Assembly (NCBI RefSeq): GCF_003065605.1
Contig: NZ_CP026952.1
Coordinates: 2,852,001 to 2,916,000 of the forward strand
Length of the DNA: 64,000 nucleotides
Source of the DNA: Aeromicrobium chenweiae
Lineage (GTDB): Bacteria > Actinomycetota > Actinomycetes > Propionibacteriales > Nocardioidaceae
Reading direction: 5' to 3'
In this document: positions 55,892 through 63,918 of the stretch, in pieces
Layout of the letters: each line of letters opens with the position of its first letter
Numbering within the stretch: the stretch's first letter is position 1
The notes under the pieces: generated by a model
Database searches by the model: none
The model's input: only the letters and a program-made list of their open reading frames with translations
Told to the model about the DNA's origin: nothing
Program-made: the position numbers and the translations under genes

Positions 55892-55910
55892 AAGTATAAG
55901 GATTAATATT
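55892..55910. promoter_or_regulatory. Operator-like site, catabolic regulon (copy 4)
   Basis: AAGTATAAGGATTAATATT contains the uninterrupted 10-bp core ATAAGGATTA of the reverse complement of the perfect palindrome (13 of 19 positions). It lies mid-way in the 260-bp divergent control region between the leftward enoyl-CoA hydratase unit and the rightward acyl-CoA dehydrogenase unit. Confidence 0.45.
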
Positions 55911-56033
55911 CTTGACAACCTCAGTAGGCGCTCTGATACTGGAAGCCTCCGCTGGGCAGACGGTCCGGGACCGCACCGGCGCGTAGGCGAGGCCTCGGCC
56001 GCGCCCCCACCCCCCACCGGAAGGCAAGCGCTG

Positions 56034-57200
56034 ATGGATCTCAGGCTCGACGACGCCCAGCGGGAGTTCCGCGACGAAGTGCGGGACTGGCTGGAGACGA
56101 ACGCGCCGCGCGAGCGGTTCGCCCCGCCGTCGACCGACGAGGGTCTCGCTCAGCACCGCGCGTGGGAGCGTCAGATGTTCGACGCCGGCCTGGCTGCCGT
56201 GCACTGGCCCCAGGAGTACGGCGGCCGCGGCATGGATGCGCTCAGCACCGCCATCTTCTACGACGAGTACCTCAGGGCCGACGCCCCCGAGAGGCTCAAC
56301 CGGCTGGGACTCGGACTGTGCGGACCCACCCTCATCGACGTGGGAACCCCCGATCAGCAGTCGCGCTGGCTTCAGAACATCCTCACGTGCGAGGAGATCT
56401 GGTGTCAGGGGTTCAGCGAGCCGGGGGCCGGGAGCGATCTGGCCTCGTTGCGCACCCGCGGAGTCGTCGAGGGCGACGAGATCGTGGTCGACGGCCAGAA
56501 GATCTGGACGTCGCACTCGCGGTACGCGGACTGGATCTTCGCGCTGGTGCGCACCGACACCGAGGCTCCACGCCACCGAGGCATCACGTTCTTGATGATC
56601 GACCGTCACCAGCCGGGGGTCGAGGTACGCCCGATCCGGCAGATGAATCACGCCTCGGACTTCGCGGAGCTGTTCTTCACCGGTGTCCGTGTGCCGCGGT
56701 CGCATGTCATCGGTGAGCTCAACGACGGCTGGCGAGTCGCGATGACGACCCTCAAGCACGAGCGCGGGAGCGGCCTGAACACGGCCGCGCACTTCCGGCG
56801 GACGCTCGACGAGATGATCGGGCTGATGCCCGAGACGTTGCGCCACGACGCGGGAGTGCAGCGCGAGGTCGGCCGGCTCTACTCCGAGATCGAGGCGTAC
56901 CGCTACATGACGCTGCGCACGCTGTCCTCGATCGCGCAGGATCGTCAACCGGGCGCGCAGGCCAGCATGGGGAAGCTGTGGTGGTCTGAGATGCAGGTCC
57001 GGCTGCACGAGTTCGGGCTGCGCATGGTGGGCGAGCGGGCCGAGCTGATTGATCTCGGGGCCGACGAGCCGTCCACGCTGCTGCAGCGCTACTGGCTGGG
57101 TCGTGCCGCCCAGATCTACGCCGGCTCCAGCGAGATCCAGCGAAACATCATCGCCGAGCGCGTACTCGGCCTGCCGAAGGGGACGAACCGTGCTGTTTGA
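56034..57200 (+). CDS. Acyl-CoA dehydrogenase, large subunit of a probable heteromeric pair
   Basis: 388 residues. GFSEPGAGSDLAS and VDGQKIWTSHSRYADW bind FAD and substrate. The usual catalytic glutamate of the C-terminal IYEGTSEIQ motif is replaced (IYAGSSEIQRNIIAERVLGLP). A glutamate at 243 in TTLKHERGSG sits where the isovaleryl/long-chain and the steroid-type FadE26 enzymes carry theirs. The next gene overlaps by 11 bp and encodes a partner, the alpha2-beta2 pattern of sterol side-chain and cyclic-substrate dehydrogenases. GGAAGG ribosome binding site. Confidence 0.88.
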   Translation: MDLRLDDAQREFRDEVRDWLETNAPRERFAPPSTDEGLAQHRAWERQMFDAGLAAVHWPQEYGGRGMDALSTAIFYDEYLRADAPERLNRLGLGLCGPTLIDVGTPDQQSRWLQNILTCEEIWCQGFSEPGAGSDLASLRTRGVVEGDEIVVDGQKIWTSHSRYADWIFALVRTDTEAPRHRGITFLMIDRHQPGVEVRPIRQMNHASDFAELFFTGVRVPRSHVIGELNDGWRVAMTTLKHERGSGLNTAAHFRRTLDEMIGLMPETLRHDAGVQREVGRLYSEIEAYRYMTLRTLSSIAQDRQPGAQASMGKLWWSEMQVRLHEFGLRMVGERAELIDLGADEPSTLLQRYWLGRAAQIYAGSSEIQRNIIAERVLGLPKGTNRAV

Positions 57201-58206
57201 CTTCACCGACGACCAGCGAGGCTTCGACGACGCCGTCAGCTCGCTCCTCGCCCGACGCATGCCCGCCTCCCGCTTGCGCGAGGTGTGGGAGGCAGGGCAG
57301 GACTACGACTCCGAGGTGTGGCAGCCCCTGGCCGACCTCGGTCTGCTGGGCATCACGATCCCCGCTGACCGCGGGGGCAGCGACGGCAGCTACATCGACC
57401 TCGCGCTCCCCCTCGAGTCCTGTGGCCGCCACGCCCTTCCGGACCCGGTCGTCGAGACAGCAGCCATCCTCCCGCTCGTGCTGCTGCGCCACGGCGACGA
57501 GCCGGCGCGAGACCGGTGGCTCGGCCCCATCGCCGCCGGCGAGGTCGTTGCAGGCACGTGCCTGGGCGAGAGCGATCTGGTCGCCCACGGCGCGCGTGCC
57601 GATGTCGTGCTGGTCGCCCGCGGCGACGAGCTCCACCTGGTGACCCGCGGATCGTACGAGGCCACGCCCGTCAACGGCACGGACCCGAGCCGGCGGCTCG
57701 CGCGGTGCCGGTTCGTCCTCGACGACCTCAGCCTGCTCACACGCGATCCCGGCGCCGTCCAGCTCGCCCGCACCGTGGGCGCAGTGGCCACCGCGTCAGT
57801 CCTGGTGGGTCTCTCGCAGCACCTCCTCACGACGACCCGCGACTACGTCCTGCAGCGTGAGCAGTTCGGACAGCCCATCGGCGCCTTCCAGGCACTCAAG
57901 CACCGTCTGGCCGACGTCGCGGTGGCGACGGAGGCGGCGCGTTCGCTCGCGTGGAGCGCGTCGTACGTCCTCGGGACCGGTGAGGACGCATCCCTGGAGG
58001 CGTCCCTGGCCAAGAGCTCAGCCAACCAGGCCGCCTACCTCGCGGGCGCGGCCGCACTCCAGCTGCACGGCGGCATCGGCTTCACCTGGGAGCACGACCT
58101 GCACCTGTGGCTGCAGCGCGGCCGCGTCCTCGAGACGGCGTTCGGATCGACCGACCACCACCGCCAGGTCGTGGGCATCCACGCCATGGCCTCATCAGCT
58201 TCCTGA
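57190..58206 (+). CDS. Acyl-CoA dehydrogenase-like small subunit
   Basis: 338 residues from a GTG overlapping the large-subunit gene. N-terminal LFDFTDDQRGFDDAVSSLLARR and the late LQLHGGIGFTWEHDLHLWLQR are typical of beta subunits in FadE26/27-like heteromers. The middle domain is shortened and no EGTSEIQ motif or replacement glutamate is evident. It is probably inactive alone and completes the FAD and substrate pocket of the preceding protein. Confidence 0.85.
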   Translation: MLFDFTDDQRGFDDAVSSLLARRMPASRLREVWEAGQDYDSEVWQPLADLGLLGITIPADRGGSDGSYIDLALPLESCGRHALPDPVVETAAILPLVLLRHGDEPARDRWLGPIAAGEVVAGTCLGESDLVAHGARADVVLVARGDELHLVTRGSYEATPVNGTDPSRRLARCRFVLDDLSLLTRDPGAVQLARTVGAVATASVLVGLSQHLLTTTRDYVLQREQFGQPIGAFQALKHRLADVAVATEAARSLAWSASYVLGTGEDASLEASLAKSSANQAAYLAGAAALQLHGGIGFTWEHDLHLWLQRGRVLETAFGSTDHHRQVVGIHAMASSAS

Positions 58207-58262
58207 ACACCGGGCCGATCGACCTGACCTCCCGTCCTCCAGCACACGAAGGCACCCAGCAC

Positions 58263-60419
58263 ATGACGAACACCACCGCCCGCACTCCCGTCGAGATCCT
58301 GCTGTCTGCACGCAGCGTGGCGATCATCGGCGCCTCCGACAGCGGGATCAAGCCGTCCGGTCGAACTCAGCGTTACCTCCGCAAGTACGGGTTCGCCGGC
58401 ACTGTCTACCCCGTCAACCCGACCCGTGAGACGGTGCAGGGCATCCCGGCATGGCCGAGCATCGCCGAGCTGCCCGAGACGCCCGATCTGGCGGTCATCG
58501 TGCTCCCCCAGGCCGCCGTGGAGTCAGCCGTCGAGGCCTGTGGCGAGGCCGGCATCCCGTTCGCGATCGTCTTCGCCTCCGGCTACGCCGAGACCGGCCC
58601 GGAGGGTGTCGAGCGTCAGAACAGCCTGTTGCAGACCGCACGCCGCGCCGGCGTCCGGATCCTCGGCCCCAACAGCGTGGGAGCCGTGTCGATCGGCAAC
58701 GGGTTGACCACGACCTTCATGACCGGGCTGGACCAGGACCGGTTCGAGCCGACCGACGACGGCATCGCCTTCGCCTCGCAGAGCGGCGCGATGGGTGGGT
58801 TCATCCTCAACATGGCCCACACCCAGGGCATCGGCGTCGGCCGCTTCTTCAGCACGGGCAACGAGGCTGACCTGACCCTCCCCGAGATCGTCGAGGAGCT
58901 CGTCGACGAGGGCACGACCCGCGTCGTCCTCGGGTACGTCGAGGGCATCCGTGACGGCGAGCGGCTCGAGACAGCACTGGAGAAGGCGCGCGCTGCCGAC
59001 ATCCCGGTGTGCCTCATGAAGGTCGGCCGCTCCGACCGCGGAGCCCAGGCGGCCGCCTCGCACACCGGTGCACTTGCCGGCGCGGACACGGTGTACGAAG
59101 GCGTCTTCAACCGCCACGGCGTGCACCGCGCGATGGACGTCGAGCACCTGTTGGACCTCGGCCGGGTCTTCGCAGGTGAGGCCCGGGCCGAGGGCAACAA
59201 GGTCAGCATCGTGACGCTGTCCGGCGGCGCCGGCGTGCTGATGACCGACTACGCCGAGGACCTCGGCCTCGACGTCTTCACCTGGGACGACGTGTGGCAG
59301 TCCAAGATGGCCGCTGTGCTCCCGCCGCACGCCGCCGTCGCCAACCCGATCGACACCACGGGGGCGATCGCAGCCGATCAGCAGATGCTGATCGATGCGC
59401 TGGAGGTCTGCTTGGACAACCCGTCCAGCGACATCCTGCTCGTGCTGCTCGGCAACCTCGAAGCCGAGGAGGACAGCATCTGCGAGCGGATCATCGAGCT
59501 CGCCAAGACCACGACCAAGCCCATCCTGGTGACATGGGTCGGCGGCTCCGGGCGCCCGGCGCGGTTGCTCTCGACTGCGGGCGTGCCCACCTTCTCAGAA
59601 CCGGTCCGAGCGATGCGGGCGGCAGCGGCACTGGCCAGGGACGCCCACCGATCGGCGAACCCGTTGAGCACCCGCACCGACGACGCGCCCGTGCACGACC
59701 TCGAGGTGCTCACGGACGCACGCGAGCGCGGCGCGGCGTACCTGGACGAGGTGGCAGCCAAGACGTTGCTGGCCGCACACGGTGTCCGCACAGTCGGCGA
59801 GATCGCTGTCGACTCCTCACCCGCCGCCTGGGAGGCCGCCCAGCAGCTGGGGCTGCCGGTCGTGCTCAAGCTGTTGTCCGACGAGGTGGCCCACAAGACC
59901 GAGCACGGTGCCGTCCGCGTGGGACTGGCCACCGAGGAGGATGTGCTCACCGCGGCCGATGAGGTCCTGCAGGTGGCAGCGGACCTCGACCTGAAGGACC
60001 GCCGCCTCGTGCTGCAGGAGATGGTCCCCACCGAGACCGAGCTGATCCTCGGGATGACCACCGATCCGGTCTTCGGTCCTGTGGTGGTCCTCGGCATCGG
60101 CGGTGTGCTCACCGAGATCGTCGCGGACGTCGCGATCCGTCCCGCTCCGGTCGGGGTGACCGAGGCGACCGAGATGATCGAGAGCCTCCGCGGCGTGGCC
60201 CTGTTGCGCGGCGTGCGGGGTCGCACGCCCGTCGACGAGCGAGAGCTGGCCGAGACCGTCGCGGGATTCTCACGGCTCGCCGCAGCCGCGGCCGAGCACG
60301 CAGAGTCCATCGAGATCAACCCCCTTCTCGCCGACCGAAGCGGCCGGCCGGTCGCCGTGGACGCGCTCGTCGTGCTGCGGCCCCTCTCATCCGACATCGT
60401 CCCGACGGAGATCTCATGA
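58263..60419 (+). CDS. ADP-forming acyl-CoA synthetase (fused alpha-beta)
   Basis: 718 residues: CoA-binding Rossmann domain (SVAIIGASDSG, GYVEGIRDGER), a succinyl-CoA-ligase-like domain with phosphohistidine H267 in ASHTGALAG, and a C-terminal ATP-grasp half from about 490 (LPVVLKLLSDEVAHKTEHGAV, LVLQEMVPTETELILGM). It couples acid, CoA and ATP to acyl-CoA, ADP and phosphate. In this cluster it likely activates the acid from ring or ester cleavage. Sits between the dehydrogenase pair and an SDR whose ATG overlaps its stop. Confidence 0.88.
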   Translation: MTNTTARTPVEILLSARSVAIIGASDSGIKPSGRTQRYLRKYGFAGTVYPVNPTRETVQGIPAWPSIAELPETPDLAVIVLPQAAVESAVEACGEAGIPFAIVFASGYAETGPEGVERQNSLLQTARRAGVRILGPNSVGAVSIGNGLTTTFMTGLDQDRFEPTDDGIAFASQSGAMGGFILNMAHTQGIGVGRFFSTGNEADLTLPEIVEELVDEGTTRVVLGYVEGIRDGERLETALEKARAADIPVCLMKVGRSDRGAQAAASHTGALAGADTVYEGVFNRHGVHRAMDVEHLLDLGRVFAGEARAEGNKVSIVTLSGGAGVLMTDYAEDLGLDVFTWDDVWQSKMAAVLPPHAAVANPIDTTGAIAADQQMLIDALEVCLDNPSSDILLVLLGNLEAEEDSICERIIELAKTTTKPILVTWVGGSGRPARLLSTAGVPTFSEPVRAMRAAAALARDAHRSANPLSTRTDDAPVHDLEVLTDARERGAAYLDEVAAKTLLAAHGVRTVGEIAVDSSPAAWEAAQQLGLPVVLKLLSDEVAHKTEHGAVRVGLATEEDVLTAADEVLQVAADLDLKDRRLVLQEMVPTETELILGMTTDPVFGPVVVLGIGGVLTEIVADVAIRPAPVGVTEATEMIESLRGVALLRGVRGRTPVDERELAETVAGFSRLAAAAAEHAESIEINPLLADRSGRPVAVDALVVLRPLSSDIVPTEIS

Positions 60420-61186
60420 CCCATCAGCAACCTCTCGAGCGCTGCGCCATCGTCACCGGCGCCGCCGGCGGCATCGGCGCTGCCGTGGCCCTTGAGCTGA
60501 TCAGCCGGGGTGCCCGTGTGATGGTCGCCGACATCGACAGCCAGGCGCTGGAGCGCTTCGCTGACGACCACGCCGACCTGGCGGGGTCCTTCCGCTGTGC
60601 GGTCGTCGATGTCGCGAGCACCGAGGACTGGCAGCGCCTGGCCGACGAGGCGCGGTCGGCGTTCGGGCCCATCGGCATCCTGGTCAACAACGCCGCCATC
60701 TCGCCCAAGCGGGACGGCGCGAAGGTCCCTGCCGACCAGATGGGCAGGGCCGAGTGGGATGCCGTGCTCGCGGTCAACCTGACCGGCCCGTTCATCGGGG
60801 TCCAGACCGTGTTTCCCGACATGAGGGACGCCGGCTGGGGACGCATCGTCAACATGTCCTCGCAGGCTGCCCGTACCGGGGCCCGCGTGGCAGGCGTCCA
60901 CTACGGCGTCACCAAGACCGGTCTGCTCGGTCTCACCCGGACCCTGGCCCACGAGTTCGGGCCGTACGGGATCACGGTCAACGCTGTCGCGCCGGGTCGC
61001 ATCATGACCCCCATGGCTGCCGGCGTGCCCGAGGAGGTCAACCGGCAGTGGGCCGCTCAGATCCCCGTGGGCCGGCTCGGGCAGCCCGAGGACACGGCTG
61101 CGGTCGTGGGATTCCTGGCCTCCGAGGAGGCCGGTTTCGTCACCGGCGCGACGATCGATGCGAACGGCGGCAGCTACATGGGCTGA
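60416..61186 (+). CDS. SDR-family oxidoreductase, paralogue of the SDR at 54222
   Basis: 256 residues; ATGA overlap with the synthetase gene. TGAAGGIGAAVALEL, VNNAAISPKRDGAK, MSSQAARTGARVAGVHYGVTKTG, APGRIMTPMAAGVPEE and tail TGATIDANGGSYMG. ADIDSQAL has the NAD-favouring aspartate. Closely similar to the leftward SDR at 54222-54983. Last gene of the rightward operon, followed by a strong hairpin. Confidence 0.88.
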   Translation: MTHQQPLERCAIVTGAAGGIGAAVALELISRGARVMVADIDSQALERFADDHADLAGSFRCAVVDVASTEDWQRLADEARSAFGPIGILVNNAAISPKRDGAKVPADQMGRAEWDAVLAVNLTGPFIGVQTVFPDMRDAGWGRIVNMSSQAARTGARVAGVHYGVTKTGLLGLTRTLAHEFGPYGITVNAVAPGRIMTPMAAGVPEEVNRQWAAQIPVGRLGQPEDTAAVVGFLASEEAGFVTGATIDANGGSYMG

Positions 61187-61214
61187 TCCATGCCCCCACC
61201 GATGTCGCGACCGT

Positions 61215-61244
61215 GGCCGCGTCTCCCTTCCGGGAGGCGCGGCC
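61215..61244 (+). terminator. Hairpin after the rightward SDR gene
   Basis: GGCCGCGTCTCCC pairs with GGGAGGCGCGGCC (one mismatch) around a 4-nt loop, 29 bp past the stop. It likely ends the acyl-CoA dehydrogenase-synthetase-SDR operon. Confidence 0.7.
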
Positions 61245-61322
61245 ATCGTCATTTGGGGCGCCGACCGATCGTCGAGCACAGGACCTGCCGATGACTCGCG
61301 CCGCTCTGATGCCGGACACACG

Positions 61323-61362
61323 ACCAGGCCGCGCCGCCCCCGAGGGGGCGACGCGGCCTGGT
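61323..61362 (-). terminator. Hairpin after the leftward ABC transporter operon
   Basis: ACCAGGCCGCGCCGCCCCC pairs with the arm at 61344-61362 (one mismatch) with a GA dinucleotide loop. It lies 23 bp past the livF stop and faces the terminator of the rightward operon. Confidence 0.75.
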
Positions 61363-61384
61363 GGGCTGTGCCGGAGCGTGCGGG

Positions 61385-62134
61385 TCAGAGAACCCCGGAG
61401 ACCCCGGACGGAACGCCGGGAGTCTCTTCTCCGGTCATGAGCCGTGCCACGTAATCCCGGTCCGCGAAGTCAGCCGCGGGGCCATCGATGAGGACACTGC
61501 CCTGGCGCAGCATGACAACCCGGTCCGCGACGGCGAGCGGGTGCTCGATGAGCTGCTCGACCAGCACGACACCCATGCCCTCGTCCGCACGGTCGCGGAG
61601 AAAGGACAGGATCTCCGGGACCAGCGACTGGGCCAGGCCCAGCGAAGGTTCATCGCACAACAGGATCTTGGGCTGCGCGGTCCATGCCTGGACGAGCGCC
61701 AGCATCTGCTGCTGACCGCCTGACAGGCTCTGTGCCATGTCCTTGCGCTTCTTGCCCAGGATCGGGAAGACGTCGAACGAGCGATCGAACACCTCACCGA
61801 TCGGTAGCCGCCGGCTGCGCGGGAGGGCCAGCTGGCCCAGACGCAGGTTGTCCTCGATGGTGAGCTCGGGGAACACACGGTGTCCCTCGAGCACCAGACG
61901 AAGGCCGGCGCGGGCGATGCTCTCGGGGTTGCGGCCCCCCAGGGACTCGCCCCCAAGCGTGATCGACCCAGCCTTGGGCTCGAGGAAGCCAGCCAGCGTC
62001 TTCATGAGCGTGCTCTTGCCAGCGCCGTTGGGACCCAGCACGAGCACGATCTCCCCCGCCGAGACGGTGAAGTCGACGTCTCGGACCACGGGTAGCGTCC
62101 CGTAGCCGGCTGACAGGTTGACAGTCTCAAGCAT
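61385..62134 (-). CDS. livF: Branched-chain amino-acid-type ABC importer ATPase (LivF)
   Basis: 249 residues: Walker A LGPNGAGKSTLMKTL, signature LSGGQQQMLAL, Walker B ILLCDEPSLGLA, all LivF-like; the H-loop region follows VVLVEQLIEHPLA. One of two ATPases of an HAAT-family importer. Its ATG overlaps the end of the fused permease-ATPase gene by 8 bp. In catabolic islands such importers often carry carboxylates or aromatic acids, not amino acids. Confidence 0.88.
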   Translation of the reverse strand: MLETVNLSAGYGTLPVVRDVDFTVSAGEIVLVLGPNGAGKSTLMKTLAGFLEPKAGSITLGGESLGGRNPESIARAGLRLVLEGHRVFPELTIEDNLRLGQLALPRSRRLPIGEVFDRSFDVFPILGKKRKDMAQSLSGGQQQMLALVQAWTAQPKILLCDEPSLGLAQSLVPEILSFLRDRADEGMGVVLVEQLIEHPLAVADRVVMLRQGSVLIDGPAADFADRDYVARLMTGEETPGVPSGVSGVL

Positions 62135-63917
62135 GCTGCACTCCCGCGAAGAGATGGTTGATGGCCGGGTGGTTCCGCAGCTCGTCCGGGGTCCCCGAGA
62201 GACGCACCTGGCCGCTGTCGACCACCGAGATGACGTCCGCGATCTGCCAGACGAGCTCGAGGTCGTGCTCCACGATCACGACGGACGCACCCGTCGCTGC
62301 GACGACGGACTGGAGCAGGTTGCCGAACTCCTTGCGCTCGAGCTGGGACAGTCCGGCCGCGGGCTCGTCGAGCACGAGGATCGTCGGATCCTGGCGGAGG
62401 ACACGGATGACCTCGAGGAAGCGTTGCTGCGCATGCGGCAGGACACCACCGGGGGTGCTGTCCCACTCCTCGCGGACCATGTCCAGTCCTTCACCGAGCC
62501 AGCCGTCCTTCGCCGCACCGCCCCGCCCGACATCAAGGTTCTCCCACACCGACAGGTCGGAGAAGATTCGCGGTGCTTGGAACGTACGGGCCATGCCCAG
62601 ACGAGCGCGCTGGACGGCACCGGACGAGGACACGTCCTTGCCGTTGAACACGACCGTTCCGGCGTCCAGCTTGATGAGTCCTGACAAGGAGTTGAGCAGC
62701 GTTGTCTTGCCCGACCCGTTGGGACCCACGATTCCGTGGATCTGCGCCCTGCGGACCACGAAGGACACGTCGTCGAGAGCCTTGACCGAACCGAAGCTCC
62801 GGCTGAGACCCTCGGCCTCCAAGATCACCTCATCGCGGTTGACGGCATCGGCGCGGCTGGTGTCCTCGGAGGCAACCGCCAGCACGGGGGCGAGAGAGAC
62901 CGTCCCCTTGACGTTCTTGCGGCGCAACCGGTCGAGGAGAGCGATGAGGCTTCCCACGACACCTTCGGGCAGCAGGAACATCACGACGAATGCGATGCCT
63001 CCGTAGATCAGCAGCCTGTACTCGCCGACATCTGCCAGAACGGCGTTCGGCAGCACGTACAGCAGCAGCACTCCGACCAACGGCCCAAGAACCGTGCCAG
63101 GGCCGCCGATCACGACGATGAAGTACAGCAGCACCGAAAGTGCGATGGTGAACGATCCGGGTGCGACGTACTGGATCAGCGGGATGTAGAGCACTCCGGC
63201 CACTGCCGTGATCGCCGAAGCAAGGACGAAGGCGAGCATGCGCAGACGCCCTGGATGCAGACCGAGAGTCACTGCGGCCTCGGGGCTCGCCCCCACGACA
63301 CGCATTTGACGTCCCAAACGGCTGGAACGGATGATCGCGTACAGGACCACCGATCCGCACGTGAGAACGGTGATGATGAGGGTGAGCCAGTCGACCCGCC
63401 AGAAGACGATCTCCTGCAGCGCCGGAACAGGTGCCGTGATTCCCGTCAGTGCGTGGGTCTGCTTCTCGAACACGTGAAGCAGCTCGGGGAACGCCAGCGC
63501 ACCCGCCATCGTGACGAAACCGAGGTAGTAGCCCTGGACTCGCAAGGATGGCAGAGCCAGCAGCGTACCCACGGCCAGACCGGCGAGGAAGCCGAGGACT
63601 GCAGAGACGGCGAAGGAGTAGCCGCCGATCCCCGACGCCATCGCCGTGGCATAGGCAGCCGAGCCGAAGACGGCCCCCTGACCGAACGACATCTGACCTG
63701 CTTCGGAGCGCAGGATGTTCAGTCCCACGGCCGCCACGAGATAGAGGTTGGCGATCATCATGATCTGCAGCCAATAGATGCTGCCGGTGATCAAGGGGTA
63801 GACGCTGATCACGAGGACCAGGCCCAAGGTGAGTGCGACTTCCCTTCGCAGCTCCGGCCTGATGAGGCGGGTGAGCCTACGCCGGGGCGCCGTCGTGGTC
63901 GTGATGGTCTCGGTCAT
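62127..63917 (-). CDS. livMG: Fused LivM permease and LivG ATPase of an ABC importer
   Basis: 596 residues. The N-terminal half (1-330) is a LivM permease with about nine helices (ITGSIYWLQIMMIANLYLV, GLNILRSEAGQMSFGQGAVFG, PLVGVLLLYVLPNAVLADVG). The C-terminal half is an ATPase with Walker A GPNGSGKTTLLNSL and Walker B ILVLDEPAAGL. The ABC signature is degenerate (LPHAQQRFLEV in place of LS(Y)GQQ), as in many LivG. One polypeptide replaces two genes. One base separates it from the stop of the LivH fragment. Confidence 0.88.
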   Translation of the reverse strand: MTETITTTTAPRRRLTRLIRPELRREVALTLGLVLVISVYPLITGSIYWLQIMMIANLYLVAAVGLNILRSEAGQMSFGQGAVFGSAAYATAMASGIGGYSFAVSAVLGFLAGLAVGTLLALPSLRVQGYYLGFVTMAGALAFPELLHVFEKQTHALTGITAPVPALQEIVFWRVDWLTLIITVLTCGSVVLYAIIRSSRLGRQMRVVGASPEAAVTLGLHPGRLRMLAFVLASAITAVAGVLYIPLIQYVAPGSFTIALSVLLYFIVVIGGPGTVLGPLVGVLLLYVLPNAVLADVGEYRLLIYGGIAFVVMFLLPEGVVGSLIALLDRLRRKNVKGTVSLAPVLAVASEDTSRADAVNRDEVILEAEGLSRSFGSVKALDDVSFVVRRAQIHGIVGPNGSGKTTLLNSLSGLIKLDAGTVVFNGKDVSSSGAVQRARLGMARTFQAPRIFSDLSVWENLDVGRGGAAKDGWLGEGLDMVREEWDSTPGGVLPHAQQRFLEVIRVLRQDPTILVLDEPAAGLSQLERKEFGNLLQSVVAATGASVVIVEHDLELVWQIADVISVVDSGQVRLSGTPDELRNHPAINHLFAGVQHA

Positions 63918-63918
63918 G

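Noticed and set aside
48790..55910. KstR or KstR2 operator sites
   Set aside because: The known consensus sequences (TnnAACnnGTTnnA and AnCAAGnnCTTGnT) do not match the ATAATCCTTAT-type sites seen.
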